A DNA stretch of 64,000 bases from Rhodanobacter sp. L36 (GTDB lineage Bacteria > Pseudomonadota > Gammaproteobacteria > Xanthomonadales > Rhodanobacteraceae): contig NZ_LMUV01000002.1 in NCBI RefSeq assembly GCF_009765755.1, positions 186,001 through 250,000 on the forward strand, given 5' to 3'. This document shows positions 46,744 to 55,666 of this stretch, one piece after another (position 1 is the stretch's first letter; the number at the start of each line of letters is the position of its first letter). The notes under the pieces were generated by a model, which ran no database searches, had not been told where the DNA came from, and saw only the letters and a list, made by a program, of their open reading frames with translations. Made by a program: the position numbers and the translations under genes.

Positions 46744-47720
46744 CCATCCAGACAAGTTCGACCAACGTATCCATGCAGCAGCTTTCGGCCCAGGGGAAAT
46801 TCTGGTGGGTGATGGGCGGCGTGCTCTCGTTGTTACTGCTCGCCAGCGCCATCGGCTGGTGGCTACATCGGCGCGCCGCGCCGGACAAGCGCGAGGTGAT
46901 CGACAACCTCAACATGCGCATCCGCGCCTGGTGGGTCATGGTGGCCGTGCTGTGCGGTTGCTTCCTGCTTGGGCGTGTCACCACGCTGGTGTTTTTCGCA
47001 ATGGCGTCGTTCTTCGCATTGCGTGAATTCACGACGCTGACGCCGACCCGTCGCGGCGATCACCTGCCACTGGTGGTGTGCTTTTACCTGGCGATCCCAC
47101 TGCAGTACTGGTTGATCGGCGCAGACTGGTACGGGTTGTTTGCGATATGCATTCCCGTTTACGGATTCCTGTTGTTGCCGGCACTCACCGCGTTCACCGG
47201 CGACATCGAAAATTTCCTCGAACGCAGCACCAAGATCCAGTGGGGACTGATGTTGACGGTCTACTGCATCAGCTACGCGCCGGCGGTAATGCTTCTGCAT
47301 ATTCCCGGCTACGAGGGTCAAAGCCTGCTGCTGATGCTCTATCTGTTGCTGGTGGTACAAATCAGCGACGTGCTGCAGTACGTGTTCGGCAAGTTGTTCG
47401 GAAAGCACAAGTTGGCGCCAAAGGTGAGTCCATCGAAGACGATCGAAGGCCTGGTCGGTGGTGGGTTGTCGGCCACCGCGATCGGCACCGCGCTGTGGTG
47501 GATCACGCCGTTCTCGCCACTGGGCTCGGCTGGCATGTCGTTGATCATCGTGGTGTCGGGCTTCCTCGGCGGGTTAGCACTCTCGGCGGTCAAGCGCAGT
47601 CTCGGCGCCAAGGATTGGGGCACCATGATCGAAGGCCACGGCGGGATTCTGGACCGGCTCGATTCGGTGTGCTTTGCGGCGCCGATCTTTTTCCACGTCG
47701 TGCGCTATGCGTATGCGTAG
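46740..47720 (+). CDS. Phosphatidate cytidylyltransferase (CdsA/YnbB-like)
   Basis: The 326-residue polytopic protein makes CDP-diacylglycerol from phosphatidate and CTP. About eight helices are visible. The C-terminal signature SAVKRSLGAKDWGTMIEGHG plus GILDRLDS matches the CDP-diglyceride synthase pattern, and VSPSKTIEG is also conserved. It overlaps the upstream acyltransferase gene (ATGA). Because a housekeeping cdsA normally lies in the uppS-dxr-bamA region, this copy is likely a second enzyme serving the neighbouring phosphatidyltransferase. Confidence 0.88.
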   Translation: MTIQTSSTNVSMQQLSAQGKFWWVMGGVLSLLLLASAIGWWLHRRAAPDKREVIDNLNMRIRAWWVMVAVLCGCFLLGRVTTLVFFAMASFFALREFTTLTPTRRGDHLPLVVCFYLAIPLQYWLIGADWYGLFAICIPVYGFLLLPALTAFTGDIENFLERSTKIQWGLMLTVYCISYAPAVMLLHIPGYEGQSLLLMLYLLLVVQISDVLQYVFGKLFGKHKLAPKVSPSKTIEGLVGGGLSATAIGTALWWITPFSPLGSAGMSLIIVVSGFLGGLALSAVKRSLGAKDWGTMIEGHGGILDRLDSVCFAAPIFFHVVRYAYA

Positions 47721-47766
47721 GCCACCGCGGCGACAGTGATGCTTAGCCTGCCGCTACAATAGACGA

Positions 47767-49650
47767 ATGTCTCTTATCCAATTGCAACGCGTCGACTTCA
47801 GCATCGGCGGCCCACTCCTGCTCGAACATGTCGATCTGTCGATCGAGGCGAACGAGCGTGTCTGCATCGTCGGTCGCAACGGCGAAGGCAAATCCACGCT
47901 GATGAAACTGATCGCCGGCGAGCTGCATGCCGACGACGGCGAAGTGCGGGTGCAGAACGGCGTGGTCGTCGCACGCATGGCGCAGGAAGTGCCGCAGGGC
48001 ACCGCCGGCAGCGTGTTCGACGTGGTCGCCGAAGGGCTGGGTGATCTTGGCCATCTACTGGCGCGCTATCACCACTTGTTGAACGAGCTGCACACGCCGG
48101 CCGATTTCGAGGCACTGGGCGAAGTGCAGCATCAGATCGAAGCGCAGCATGGCTGGGATCTCGATCGTCGCGTCACCGAAGTAATCACCCAACTCGAGCT
48201 CCCCTCGGAAACCGATTTCGCGGCACTTTCCGGCGGCATGAAGCGGCGCGTGTTGCTGGCGCAGGCGCTGGTACGAAAGCCTGACGTGCTGCTGCTGGAC
48301 GAGCCGACCAACCATCTCGACATCGAGGCAATCGGCTGGCTCGAAACATTCCTCAAGCAGTTTGCCGGCAGCATCATCTTTGTCACGCATGACCGCAGTT
48401 TTCTGCGCGCGCTGGCCACGCGCATCGTCGAGATCGATCGTGGCGCGCTTACCGACTGGCCAGGCGACTACGACAATTATCTGCGCCGCCGCGAGGAACG
48501 CCTGCACGCCGAATCGCAGGCCAATGCGCTGTTCGACAAGAAGCTCGCGCAGGAGGAAGTGTGGATTCGCCAGGGCATCAAGGCGCGCCGCACCCGCAAC
48601 GAAGGTCGCGTGCGTGCGTTGAAGGCACTGCGCAACGAGCGCGCCGAACGGCGCAACCTCACCGGCAACGCGAAGATGGCGGCAGCCACCGGGCAGTCAT
48701 CCGGCAAGAAGGTCATCGACCTCGAACACGTGCACCAGGCCTACGGCGGCCGCGTGCTGATCGACGACCTCACCACGACGATCATGCGCGGCGATCGCAT
48801 CGGCATCATCGGCCCGAATGGCGCGGGCAAGAGCACGCTGCTGAAAATCATGCTGGGCGAACTGAAACCGCAGGGCGGCGAAGCGGTGCTCGGCACCAGC
48901 CTGCAGATTGCGTACTTCGATCAGCATCGCCTGCAGCTCAACGATTCGCTGAATGCGCTGGACAACGTGGCCGAAGGCCGCGAGTTCATCGAACTCAATG
49001 GTCAGCGAAAACACATCATCGGCTACCTGCAGGATTTCCTGTTTTCGCCGGAACGCGCACGTTCGCCGATCACGCGACTCTCCGGCGGCGAACGCAACCG
49101 CTTGCTGCTGGCCAAGCTGTTCGCCCAACCGTCCAACCTGCTGGTGATGGATGAGCCGACCAACGACCTCGACGTCGAGACGCTCGAACTGCTCGAGGAA
49201 TTGCTGACCGACTATCAAGGCACGCTGTTGCTGGTGTCGCACGATCGCGCGTTCCTCGACAACGTGGTGTCCAGCACACTGGTGCTGGAAGGCAACGGTC
49301 AGATCGGCGAATACGTCGGCGGCTACACCGACTGGTTGCGCCAACGTTCCGTCGCACGCGGTCCGGTATCTTCTGCACCGGCCAAACCAACGGTCGTGTC
49401 GAGCAGCAATGCTTCGAGTACGGTGGTTGCGAAGCGCAAGCTCAGCTTCAAGGAACAGCGCGAGCTGGAACAGTTGCCGCTGCGCATCGAACAGCTCGAA
49501 AACGGCATCGCCGAGCACGGCGACGCGATGGCCGAAGCCGATTTTTTCAAGCAGGAAAGTGCGGCGATCACACGGGCGAACGAAGCGTTGGCGAAGATGC
49601 AGGCCGAGCTCGATCAAGCCTACAAGCGATGGACCGAACTGGACGGCTAA
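47767..49650 (+). CDS. uup: ABC-F family ATPase Uup
   Basis: This is a 627-residue soluble protein with two ABC domains and no membrane part. The first nucleotide domain has Walker A GRNGEGKST, signature LSGGMKRR and LLLDEPTNHLD. The second has GPNGAGKST, LSGGERNR and LVMDEPTNDLD. The linker between them and a C-terminal coiled coil (about 555-625) fit Uup, which acts on ribosomes and affects transposon excision in E. coli. It converges with the HupE-like gene, 30 bases away. Confidence 0.92.
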   Translation: MSLIQLQRVDFSIGGPLLLEHVDLSIEANERVCIVGRNGEGKSTLMKLIAGELHADDGEVRVQNGVVVARMAQEVPQGTAGSVFDVVAEGLGDLGHLLARYHHLLNELHTPADFEALGEVQHQIEAQHGWDLDRRVTEVITQLELPSETDFAALSGGMKRRVLLAQALVRKPDVLLLDEPTNHLDIEAIGWLETFLKQFAGSIIFVTHDRSFLRALATRIVEIDRGALTDWPGDYDNYLRRREERLHAESQANALFDKKLAQEEVWIRQGIKARRTRNEGRVRALKALRNERAERRNLTGNAKMAAATGQSSGKKVIDLEHVHQAYGGRVLIDDLTTTIMRGDRIGIIGPNGAGKSTLLKIMLGELKPQGGEAVLGTSLQIAYFDQHRLQLNDSLNALDNVAEGREFIELNGQRKHIIGYLQDFLFSPERARSPITRLSGGERNRLLLAKLFAQPSNLLVMDEPTNDLDVETLELLEELLTDYQGTLLLVSHDRAFLDNVVSSTLVLEGNGQIGEYVGGYTDWLRQRSVARGPVSSAPAKPTVVSSSNASSTVVAKRKLSFKEQRELEQLPLRIEQLENGIAEHGDAMAEADFFKQESAAITRANEALAKMQAELDQAYKRWTELDG

Positions 49651-49680
49651 ACGCTTTCAGGTCTTCGCCCTTCAATTCGA

Positions 49681-50940
49681 TCACGCAGGAAGAAGCGCGC
49701 TGAAACCGGGAATCAGGATGTCGAACGCGCGCTGCACGAACCAGCCTGCGGCGATAAGGATGATCAGCATCGATACCCAGCGCAGCAGCGTCACCTGATA
49801 AAACCGCGTTTTGCGCAGCAGATACGCAAGCGGCAGGAACGCCAGCACGATCGCTTCCTGTCCGATCTCCACGCCAACACTGAAGCCGCCGAGTGATGCG
49901 GCCATTGCACCGGCCGGCAGCTGCAATCCACTCAGCGCACTGGCGAATCCCAGGCCGTGGATGAAGCCGAAGGCGAAGGCGATCAGCCACACGCGCTTGT
50001 TGATCAACGGATACACGTTGTTCATGGCTGCCAGCATCACCGACAGCGCGATGCCGGATTCCACCAGCCGACTTGGCACGTGCACGTAACCCAGCACAGC
50101 CAGCGACAGCGTGATCGAGTGCGACAGGCTGAAGGCCGAGACGATCTTGATCACGTCGACGCATGCCGGCCAGAAACTCGCCACCGGTTCCCATCGATAA
50201 CGTGACGCGCCAGGCGAAAGCGCCATCAACGTGCCGGTACTTTCGGCGATCGCAGCGTACGCGCGCAAGCCGCCGCCGCGCTTGTCCGTGCGACGCATGA
50301 TCAAGACTGCCGGCAGCAGCAGCGAGAGCAGAAAAAGAATGTGATCGATGCCGGTCCAGATGTGCCAGATACCATCGGTGACGAAACTCTTGAACTCGCC
50401 CCAACGATCCGGCTCACGCAGATTCAGGCTGGCGACGGGACTGCTCGGTCCCAGCACCGCGCCCGCAATCTTGTCGCCCGCGTGGATGGTGACGATGCCG
50501 CGATGGTAGGGATCGAGGTCGTACATCAGGCGGTAATCGATCGTGAGCTTGCTCGGAATGTTCTTGTCGCAAACCGCATCGAACAGGATCACTACATAGG
50601 CGCCGTCCGTATGCTCGTCGATGCGCTGATCCGTGGGCTGCATATCGCAGGTGAGTCCGTCGCCCCTGACCGTCATTCGTGTGAGCGCGTAATCCTCGAT
50701 CGCCGCGCGCCGCGCGCGCACTTCGCCCCAGGTGATCGCGCCATCGTGGTTCGTGTCCACGCCGATGGCGTAATCGAGATCGCGCAGGGCGATATCCCAT
50801 TGACCATGCATCAGATGATCGTTTTTTACGTCGGTGCGCAGAGTCACATAGGCATCGCTTTCCTTGTGCGCCAGCGCGCTCAACGGCATCAAGCCGATGG
50901 CTAACACGAACAACGCGATCAGCCAGCGGCGCGGATTCAT
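49681..50940 (-). CDS. HupE/UreJ-like membrane protein with EF-hand-type N-terminal domain
   Basis: The 419-residue product has a signal peptide ending LSALA (residue 23), an extracytoplasmic domain with an EF-hand-like loop DTNHDGAITWGE, and a C-terminal membrane domain of about seven helices of the HupE/UreJ_2 type. The first helix carries HIWTGIDHILFLLSLLLP, with the His/Asp pair typical of these putative metal permeases. Metal specificity cannot be read from sequence. It follows a TPR gene with a 4-base overlap. Confidence 0.82.
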   Translation of the reverse strand: MNPRRWLIALFVLAIGLMPLSALAHKESDAYVTLRTDVKNDHLMHGQWDIALRDLDYAIGVDTNHDGAITWGEVRARRAAIEDYALTRMTVRGDGLTCDMQPTDQRIDEHTDGAYVVILFDAVCDKNIPSKLTIDYRLMYDLDPYHRGIVTIHAGDKIAGAVLGPSSPVASLNLREPDRWGEFKSFVTDGIWHIWTGIDHILFLLSLLLPAVLIMRRTDKRGGGLRAYAAIAESTGTLMALSPGASRYRWEPVASFWPACVDVIKIVSAFSLSHSITLSLAVLGYVHVPSRLVESGIALSVMLAAMNNVYPLINKRVWLIAFAFGFIHGLGFASALSGLQLPAGAMAASLGGFSVGVEIGQEAIVLAFLPLAYLLRKTRFYQVTLLRWVSMLIILIAAGWFVQRAFDILIPGFSALLPA

Positions 50941-52247
50941 CGTGGGCTCCTTCTGGTTGAATCAGGCGCAGATGTCACGGGAGCCGACAGCGCTGCAGTC
51001 GAATCCTTCGACGCCATCGCTTTCAACTGCACGACCAGCGGATCGATCGTGACGTCGGCGAGATGCGTGCGATCGATGAAATCGAGCGCCGGCTTGGCAG
51101 CTGTAGCGTCATTCGCGACGAGCGCCGCTTCCAGATAGACACGGACGTCCTTCGGCGCGCGTTGTTCCTTCCAGTTTTGTTGAGCGAGAGCGAGCGCCGT
51201 CTTCGGATCGTGCTCGACATGCAACAGATAGCTGGCCTCTTCGCGCAGGAACACGTGATCGCCGCGTTGATCCATCGACTGGAACCGCGCATTCATTTCG
51301 GCGATATCCGCTTTGGCCTTGGGCAGTGCCAGCACTTTCTCCGCGGTGACCCGCACGAGGAACGACGTGTCGGACTGAGTGTCGTTGCCGACCAGGTTGA
51401 TCGCATCGCGTGCGCGATTCTGGTCGATCAGGAATTCGCCGTAATCAGCCAGCAGGAAATTGTCGCCCGGCGTCCACTGCAACGCTTTCTTGAAATGTGC
51501 ATCGGCCAGATCGGCGCGGCCCATGCGCGCTGCGGTATCGGCCAGCAAGCCCTGGATCCACGCATTGATCGCCGACGGGGCTTTCGGACCCGGATCCTGC
51601 ACGTACGAAAGCAGTGCATAAGCCTGCGCACTTTCTCCACTGAGACCACGCAGTGACGCGCTGCAGATCATGCCCATGAAATTGCCGGCCTCGTTGGTGA
51701 GGTCCACACACAAGCGGTTGGCCAGATCGTGATCGCCCTGCACCATCGCGACTGTCGCCAACGTCAGCAGCGCCTGCACGTTCGTGGGATCGCGCTTCAG
51801 GACTTGCGTGAGTTCCTCGCGCGAAGCCTGAAAAAAATGGCGACTCTGCTGGATGGTCGCGTGCACCAGCATCACCGGAACGGGCGGCGTGGACGACGCC
51901 ATGAACGGCTCGATCACTGCCATTGCGCGACCAAGATAGCGGGCGTCGCCGGTCGCCCGGCCGTAGTCGATGTATGCCTGCGCCAGCCGCACGGCTTTGG
52001 TCGCATCGTGCGGATGCGCATTGAAATCGTTGCGAAGCTGGTCGAACTGGCGCACGCGTGGGTCGGTTGTCGGAGGCACGAGTTGCAGCACCACCGCATC
52101 GTTTGCCGGCGTGTACGGCGTGGCCCGATCGGTTTGTGCGGCAAGCGCCAGCGGCAGCATGAGCCACGACATCAGAAAAAGATGAAGCACACCGCGACTT
52201 GCGCCGCGGCGTGCTTCGGTGGATCGGCCTTCGTGTTGATCGTTCAT
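50937..52247 (-). CDS. Exported/anchored TPR protein
   Basis: The 436-residue product has an N-terminal hydrophobic signal or anchor (about 22-38, ending ALAAQ). A mostly helical region follows with repeated TPR-like A-x-x-Y/L patterns, for example AVRLAQAYIDYGRATGDARY and LTLATVAMVQGDHDLANRL. I see no catalytic motif. It overlaps the downstream HupE-like gene and follows a DUF4331 gene by about 50 bases. The three probably form one unit with an envelope function, the TPR protein acting as a scaffold. Confidence 0.8.
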   Translation of the reverse strand: MNDQHEGRSTEARRGASRGVLHLFLMSWLMLPLALAAQTDRATPYTPANDAVVLQLVPPTTDPRVRQFDQLRNDFNAHPHDATKAVRLAQAYIDYGRATGDARYLGRAMAVIEPFMASSTPPVPVMLVHATIQQSRHFFQASREELTQVLKRDPTNVQALLTLATVAMVQGDHDLANRLCVDLTNEAGNFMGMICSASLRGLSGESAQAYALLSYVQDPGPKAPSAINAWIQGLLADTAARMGRADLADAHFKKALQWTPGDNFLLADYGEFLIDQNRARDAINLVGNDTQSDTSFLVRVTAEKVLALPKAKADIAEMNARFQSMDQRGDHVFLREEASYLLHVEHDPKTALALAQQNWKEQRAPKDVRVYLEAALVANDATAAKPALDFIDRTHLADVTIDPLVVQLKAMASKDSTAALSAPVTSAPDSTRRSPR

Positions 52248-52300
52248 GGTGAGCTACTCGAAGGCTTCTTGTTGCAACAGTTCAATCACGGTGTCGCGGG

Positions 52301-53860
52301 TTACTTCCGGTTGGCGCGAGCACTGGCCGATGCCGGCGCGGCACTCACCGATGCATTGACGGAACCCGGAACTGGCGTATTGAGGTACGGGAAATGATCC
52401 ATGTACGTATCCGCCGCGTTCTCGCTGCCGGTGACATTTTCGGTCGCGAGAGTTGGCCCCGGTGAACGCGCGCCATCGGTATAAGCCGCACCGTGGTTCG
52501 GGTCGGCCGTCTGATCTCCGCAGGTGCCATACGCCGTGCTGCAGATCGCGCCTTCCACCACGCGAAGCGCGATGTCGACCACGTCGTCATAGGGACGACG
52601 ACCGTTCGGGAAGCCGGCCAGATCACCGCCGAGCACGCCAAGGTCGTTCTGCTGCGCAGGCGCGGTGGCCGGGATGCCGGTGTTCAGGCGCAACTCTTCC
52701 GACGCCGTGACCGTCTTGGGTTTGTTGAGGCCCGGCAGACCAGTGAGGAACGCGCTGACCAGATCGTTGCGTGGTGCGTGCGGCACGACTGCAGCGTTGC
52801 CGAACAACACGTTGAGCAACACCGGCAGCGTCGGGTTGGTGACGTAGCTTGCGAACTGGCCATCGGCACTCGGCACGCTGCCGTTGAACATGTCCTTGTC
52901 CTTCAGACCGATCACCAGCTCGTTCACCAGCGGCGAACCCAATCGGGAAACCTGCGTGTAATTTTCGGCGAAGAAATTATTCGCCTTGTAGTAATCCGAC
53001 TGCGTGCCGGTCTGGCTGAGCACCCAGTTGTTCTGCACAAACGAAGTGGTCCATGCGCCGACGACGGGATCGTTGGAGCTTCCGCGCAGGCAGGCCACCG
53101 GCACTTCGAGCGCCAGCGTGGTCACGTTCTTTTCAGTGAGTGCATTGCTGGTTGAATCACGCGCGCCCAGCGGGTTGAGATTCACCAGATCGAAGATCGC
53201 GCCGAGGTCGGCCACGAAACCATCCTTGCGCTGGCCGGCGAACAGGCGACCCGGTGTGGCGCAACCGGGGATATTGACCGTGTAGACGTACTTGTTCGCG
53301 TACGTCTCGTAATCAGCCACAGACTTGTTGCCGATGTTGTCCATCGGCTTGGTGAACGTGTCCGAGCCGCCGACGGTGTTCGTCACCGAACCGCCGGGCG
53401 ATGCGCCGCCGTCCCTGACCAGTTGCACCTTGTATGTCTGGGTCAGATTGAGGTTGCTCTGGTCTGCGGCAGAGAAGGCGCCGATGTTGATCAGCGGCAC
53501 CGTGGTCGGCGTGCTCGCGCCGGTCGGCACGGCGAGCTTGTTGTAGGTGTTGGTGAAGGTGAAGCGGAAGGTCATGTCCGACTTCGCGTCGCCGTTGTTG
53601 TCGATGCGGAAATCGTAGACCGCGCGATCGCTCATCGCGTGGAAGTTCGGACCGGCGTACGCGTCCTGCAGCGGGTTGTAGTTGGCAAGCAAGGTGACGT
53701 AGTTGGTGCGGTTGTGCTCGTAGCTCATGAACATGTAGAAGTCGCTGGCATCGAGCTGGGGCATGGTGCTGATGAAGGGCGCCTCGCGATGGCTGGATGC
53801 CAGCGCGATGGTTGGTATCAATCCGAGCAGCAGAACGATCGGTTTCAATTTCAGTTTCAT
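52301..53860 (-). CDS. Exported DUF4331 protein
   Basis: The ATG at 53858-53860 has AGGAA six bases upstream. It gives 519 residues with a signal peptide ending ALA, directly followed by SSHREAPFIS, the conserved start of DUF4331 domains. Further conserved stretches are LDASDFYMFMSYE and HAMSDRAVYDFRIDNNGDAKSDM. The biochemical function of the family is unknown. The end is rich in Ala/Ser. The same set of DUF4331, TPR and HupE-like genes on one strand suggests a shared role. Confidence 0.85.
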   Translation of the reverse strand: MKLKLKPIVLLLGLIPTIALASSHREAPFISTMPQLDASDFYMFMSYEHNRTNYVTLLANYNPLQDAYAGPNFHAMSDRAVYDFRIDNNGDAKSDMTFRFTFTNTYNKLAVPTGASTPTTVPLINIGAFSAADQSNLNLTQTYKVQLVRDGGASPGGSVTNTVGGSDTFTKPMDNIGNKSVADYETYANKYVYTVNIPGCATPGRLFAGQRKDGFVADLGAIFDLVNLNPLGARDSTSNALTEKNVTTLALEVPVACLRGSSNDPVVGAWTTSFVQNNWVLSQTGTQSDYYKANNFFAENYTQVSRLGSPLVNELVIGLKDKDMFNGSVPSADGQFASYVTNPTLPVLLNVLFGNAAVVPHAPRNDLVSAFLTGLPGLNKPKTVTASEELRLNTGIPATAPAQQNDLGVLGGDLAGFPNGRRPYDDVVDIALRVVEGAICSTAYGTCGDQTADPNHGAAYTDGARSPGPTLATENVTGSENAADTYMDHFPYLNTPVPGSVNASVSAAPASASARANRK

Positions 53861-54222
53861 GAAGAATTCCTGGACGCGCATGAGATGACTCGATTCCGCA
53901 ATGCGCGTTCCGGCTCGATGCTGGACTGTGCGCTTCACGGCTCCCTGAAGCGGATTCCATTCATGGTCAGCTCGACGACAAGGCAACTCTCCGCCCTAGG
54001 AAAAAGGCGGCCCGATTTGCGCTGATATCGTCGATCCCTCTCCCGACCTGCCTCCTGGCGACTCGTATGGAGGTACGCGATCGACCGCAAGCCCGGATGC
54101 AACGGGGGTTGTGAAGAGTTCAGTGTTTGTTCACTTTCGCGCTGCCGAGCGATTCGGCTCCATCCACTGCCCGGGAGACGGCAGCCCTTATCATCCGCAG
54201 ACCCCGCCTATGGAATACGCGC
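53861..54222. other. Divergent intergenic region
   Basis: This 362-base region separates the minus-strand DUF4331 gene from the plus-strand glutathione S-transferase gene. It must contain both promoters, but I cannot single out a convincing pair of elements and see no gene, repeat or structured RNA in it. Confidence 0.5.
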
Positions 54223-54852
54223 ATGTACAACCTCTACTACAGCCCCGGCACAGCCAGCATGGTCGTGCACCTGACCCTGCTCGAAGGCGCGCTGCCGCAC
54301 GCGCTCGAACTCGTCGATGTCGACGCCGGCCAGCAACGCAGCGCCGAATACCTCGCACTCAATCCACGCGGGCTCGTACCGACGCTGGTCGTCGACGGCG
54401 CTCCGCACAACGAGGCTGCGGCCATGACCATGCTGCTTGCGGAGCGGCATCCGGAGCTGGGTCTGGCGCCGGCACCTGGCAGCATGCAACGGCCCGACTA
54501 TCTGCAGTGGATGTTTTATCTCGCCAACTCGCTGCAACCGTTTTTCCGGCACTGGTTCTACGCCACCGAATACGTGGCCGACGCGCCCGACACAGTGAAG
54601 GCAGTCGCGCGCGCGGGCATCGAGGCATGCTGGTCGTACCTCGAAGCGCACCTGACCACGCACGGCCCGTACATGCTCGGCGAACGCTTCAGCGTGGTTG
54701 ATCTCTATGTACTGATGTTGATGCGCTGGTCGCGCAACATGCCACGTCCGGCTACCGATTGGCCGCACCTGGCGCGCTTCGCGAGCTTGATGAAGGCGCG
54801 GCCGTCGTGGCGCCGGCTTTGCGAGATCGAAGGTCTCACCGAGTGGGCGTGA
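54223..54852 (+). CDS. Glutathione S-transferase family protein
   Basis: The 209-residue product has a thioredoxin-like N-terminal domain starting MYNLYYSPGTASMVVHLTLL, with PRGLVPTLVVDGAPHNEAAAM (the cis-Pro and glutathione-binding Glu/Ala region). Its helical C-terminal domain contains GERFSVVDLYVLMLMRW, the N-capping box. The catalytic residue is probably Ser7 in YSPGTAS, as in bacterial beta-type or zeta-like GSTs. Substrate is unknown. A GIY-YIG gene follows after four bases. Confidence 0.88.
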   Translation: MYNLYYSPGTASMVVHLTLLEGALPHALELVDVDAGQQRSAEYLALNPRGLVPTLVVDGAPHNEAAAMTMLLAERHPELGLAPAPGSMQRPDYLQWMFYLANSLQPFFRHWFYATEYVADAPDTVKAVARAGIEACWSYLEAHLTTHGPYMLGERFSVVDLYVLMLMRWSRNMPRPATDWPHLARFASLMKARPSWRRLCEIEGLTEWA

Positions 54853-54856
54853 GCGG

Positions 54857-55168
54857 GTGATCGGAATTCCCGATCCGCCATGCACGACTGCGTGGGCCGT
54901 CTACCTGCTCGAATGTGCCGACGGTCGTGTCTACACCGGCATTGCACGCGATCCGCATGCCCGTTACGCGAAGCATCTTGCCGGCAAGGGCGCGCGCTTC
55001 ACCCGATCCAATCCGCCAACGCAATTGCTGGGATGGGTGTGGGTGGACGACAAGGGCGCAGCGTTGCGGCTGGAAATCGCCTGGAAGAAACTGCCGCGCG
55101 TGGCACGCATCGCGGCGTTGCGGGCTGCCGTGGAAACGGCAGCCGATCATCAAGTACTCAGTGCCTGA
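54857..55168 (+). CDS. GIY-YIG nuclease superfamily protein (YhbQ-like)
   Basis: The 103-residue single-domain protein starts at GTG 54857. It has the GIY-YIG core in the form WAVYLLECADGRVYTGIARD, with conserved ARYAKHLAGKGARFTRSNPP and the catalytic Glu in LRLEIAWKKL. Small proteins of this UPF0213/YhbQ type are DNA nucleases of uncertain role. It starts 4 bases after the GST stop. Its last 11 bases overlap the end of the converging gene on the minus strand. Confidence 0.87.
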   Translation: MIGIPDPPCTTAWAVYLLECADGRVYTGIARDPHARYAKHLAGKGARFTRSNPPTQLLGWVWVDDKGAALRLEIAWKKLPRVARIAALRAAVETAADHQVLSA

Positions 55169-55655
55169 CGAGCTTGATGTCCTTCTCAAGCCCTTCGCGC
55201 AGGCTGCCTTCGCTCGACATCACGTCGAACACACGCCAGCCTTTCGGGGAATGAAGCAACAATAGATGGAGTGTCTGGTTCTCACCAAAATTGCGGAACG
55301 ATACCGTGGCATCAAGCCGATGTTTGCTGGTCGGTTTGATGCCGATTTTCACATCACGAATATCAAAATCCTGACAATCACAAAGCGGGTCGGCGTCCAT
55401 ATATCCGACATAACCGTCTCCGGCTGCCTTCTGATCGGCAGCCATCAGCGCCAGCAACGAAGTTTCGTAAACGTCCGAATCTTTCAACACGTCATTCGGA
55501 ACGCCTTTGTCATTCTCATGATAGTTCGCGTAAATTCCCCGAAGGAATTTTTCGGCAGCCGCGCTATTCGGCGCGCGCGATGCCGGCGCATCCGCCGCCA
55601 TCGTCATGCCAGCGTTGAACAACAAGCACAGCGCCAGCGTTGCGAACATTTTCAT
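55158..55655 (-). CDS. Exported DUF3828-like protein
   Basis: The 165-residue product has a signal peptide (MKMFATLALCLLFNAGMTMA) and a mature domain. That domain has FLRGIYANYHENDKGVPNDV, two close cysteines in DADPLCDCQDFD, and an immunoglobulin-like or NTF2-like end (WRVFDVMSSEGSLREGLEKD). The layout resembles DUF3828 proteins, whose function is unknown. I chose the ATG at 55653-55655, with AAGG nine bases upstream; ATG 55664 is an alternative. It follows ppc closely and may be transcribed with it. Confidence 0.75.
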   Translation of the reverse strand: MKMFATLALCLLFNAGMTMAADAPASRAPNSAAAEKFLRGIYANYHENDKGVPNDVLKDSDVYETSLLALMAADQKAAGDGYVGYMDADPLCDCQDFDIRDVKIGIKPTSKHRLDATVSFRNFGENQTLHLLLLHSPKGWRVFDVMSSEGSLREGLEKDIKLVRH

Positions 55656-55666
55656 GGTCGTCATCC

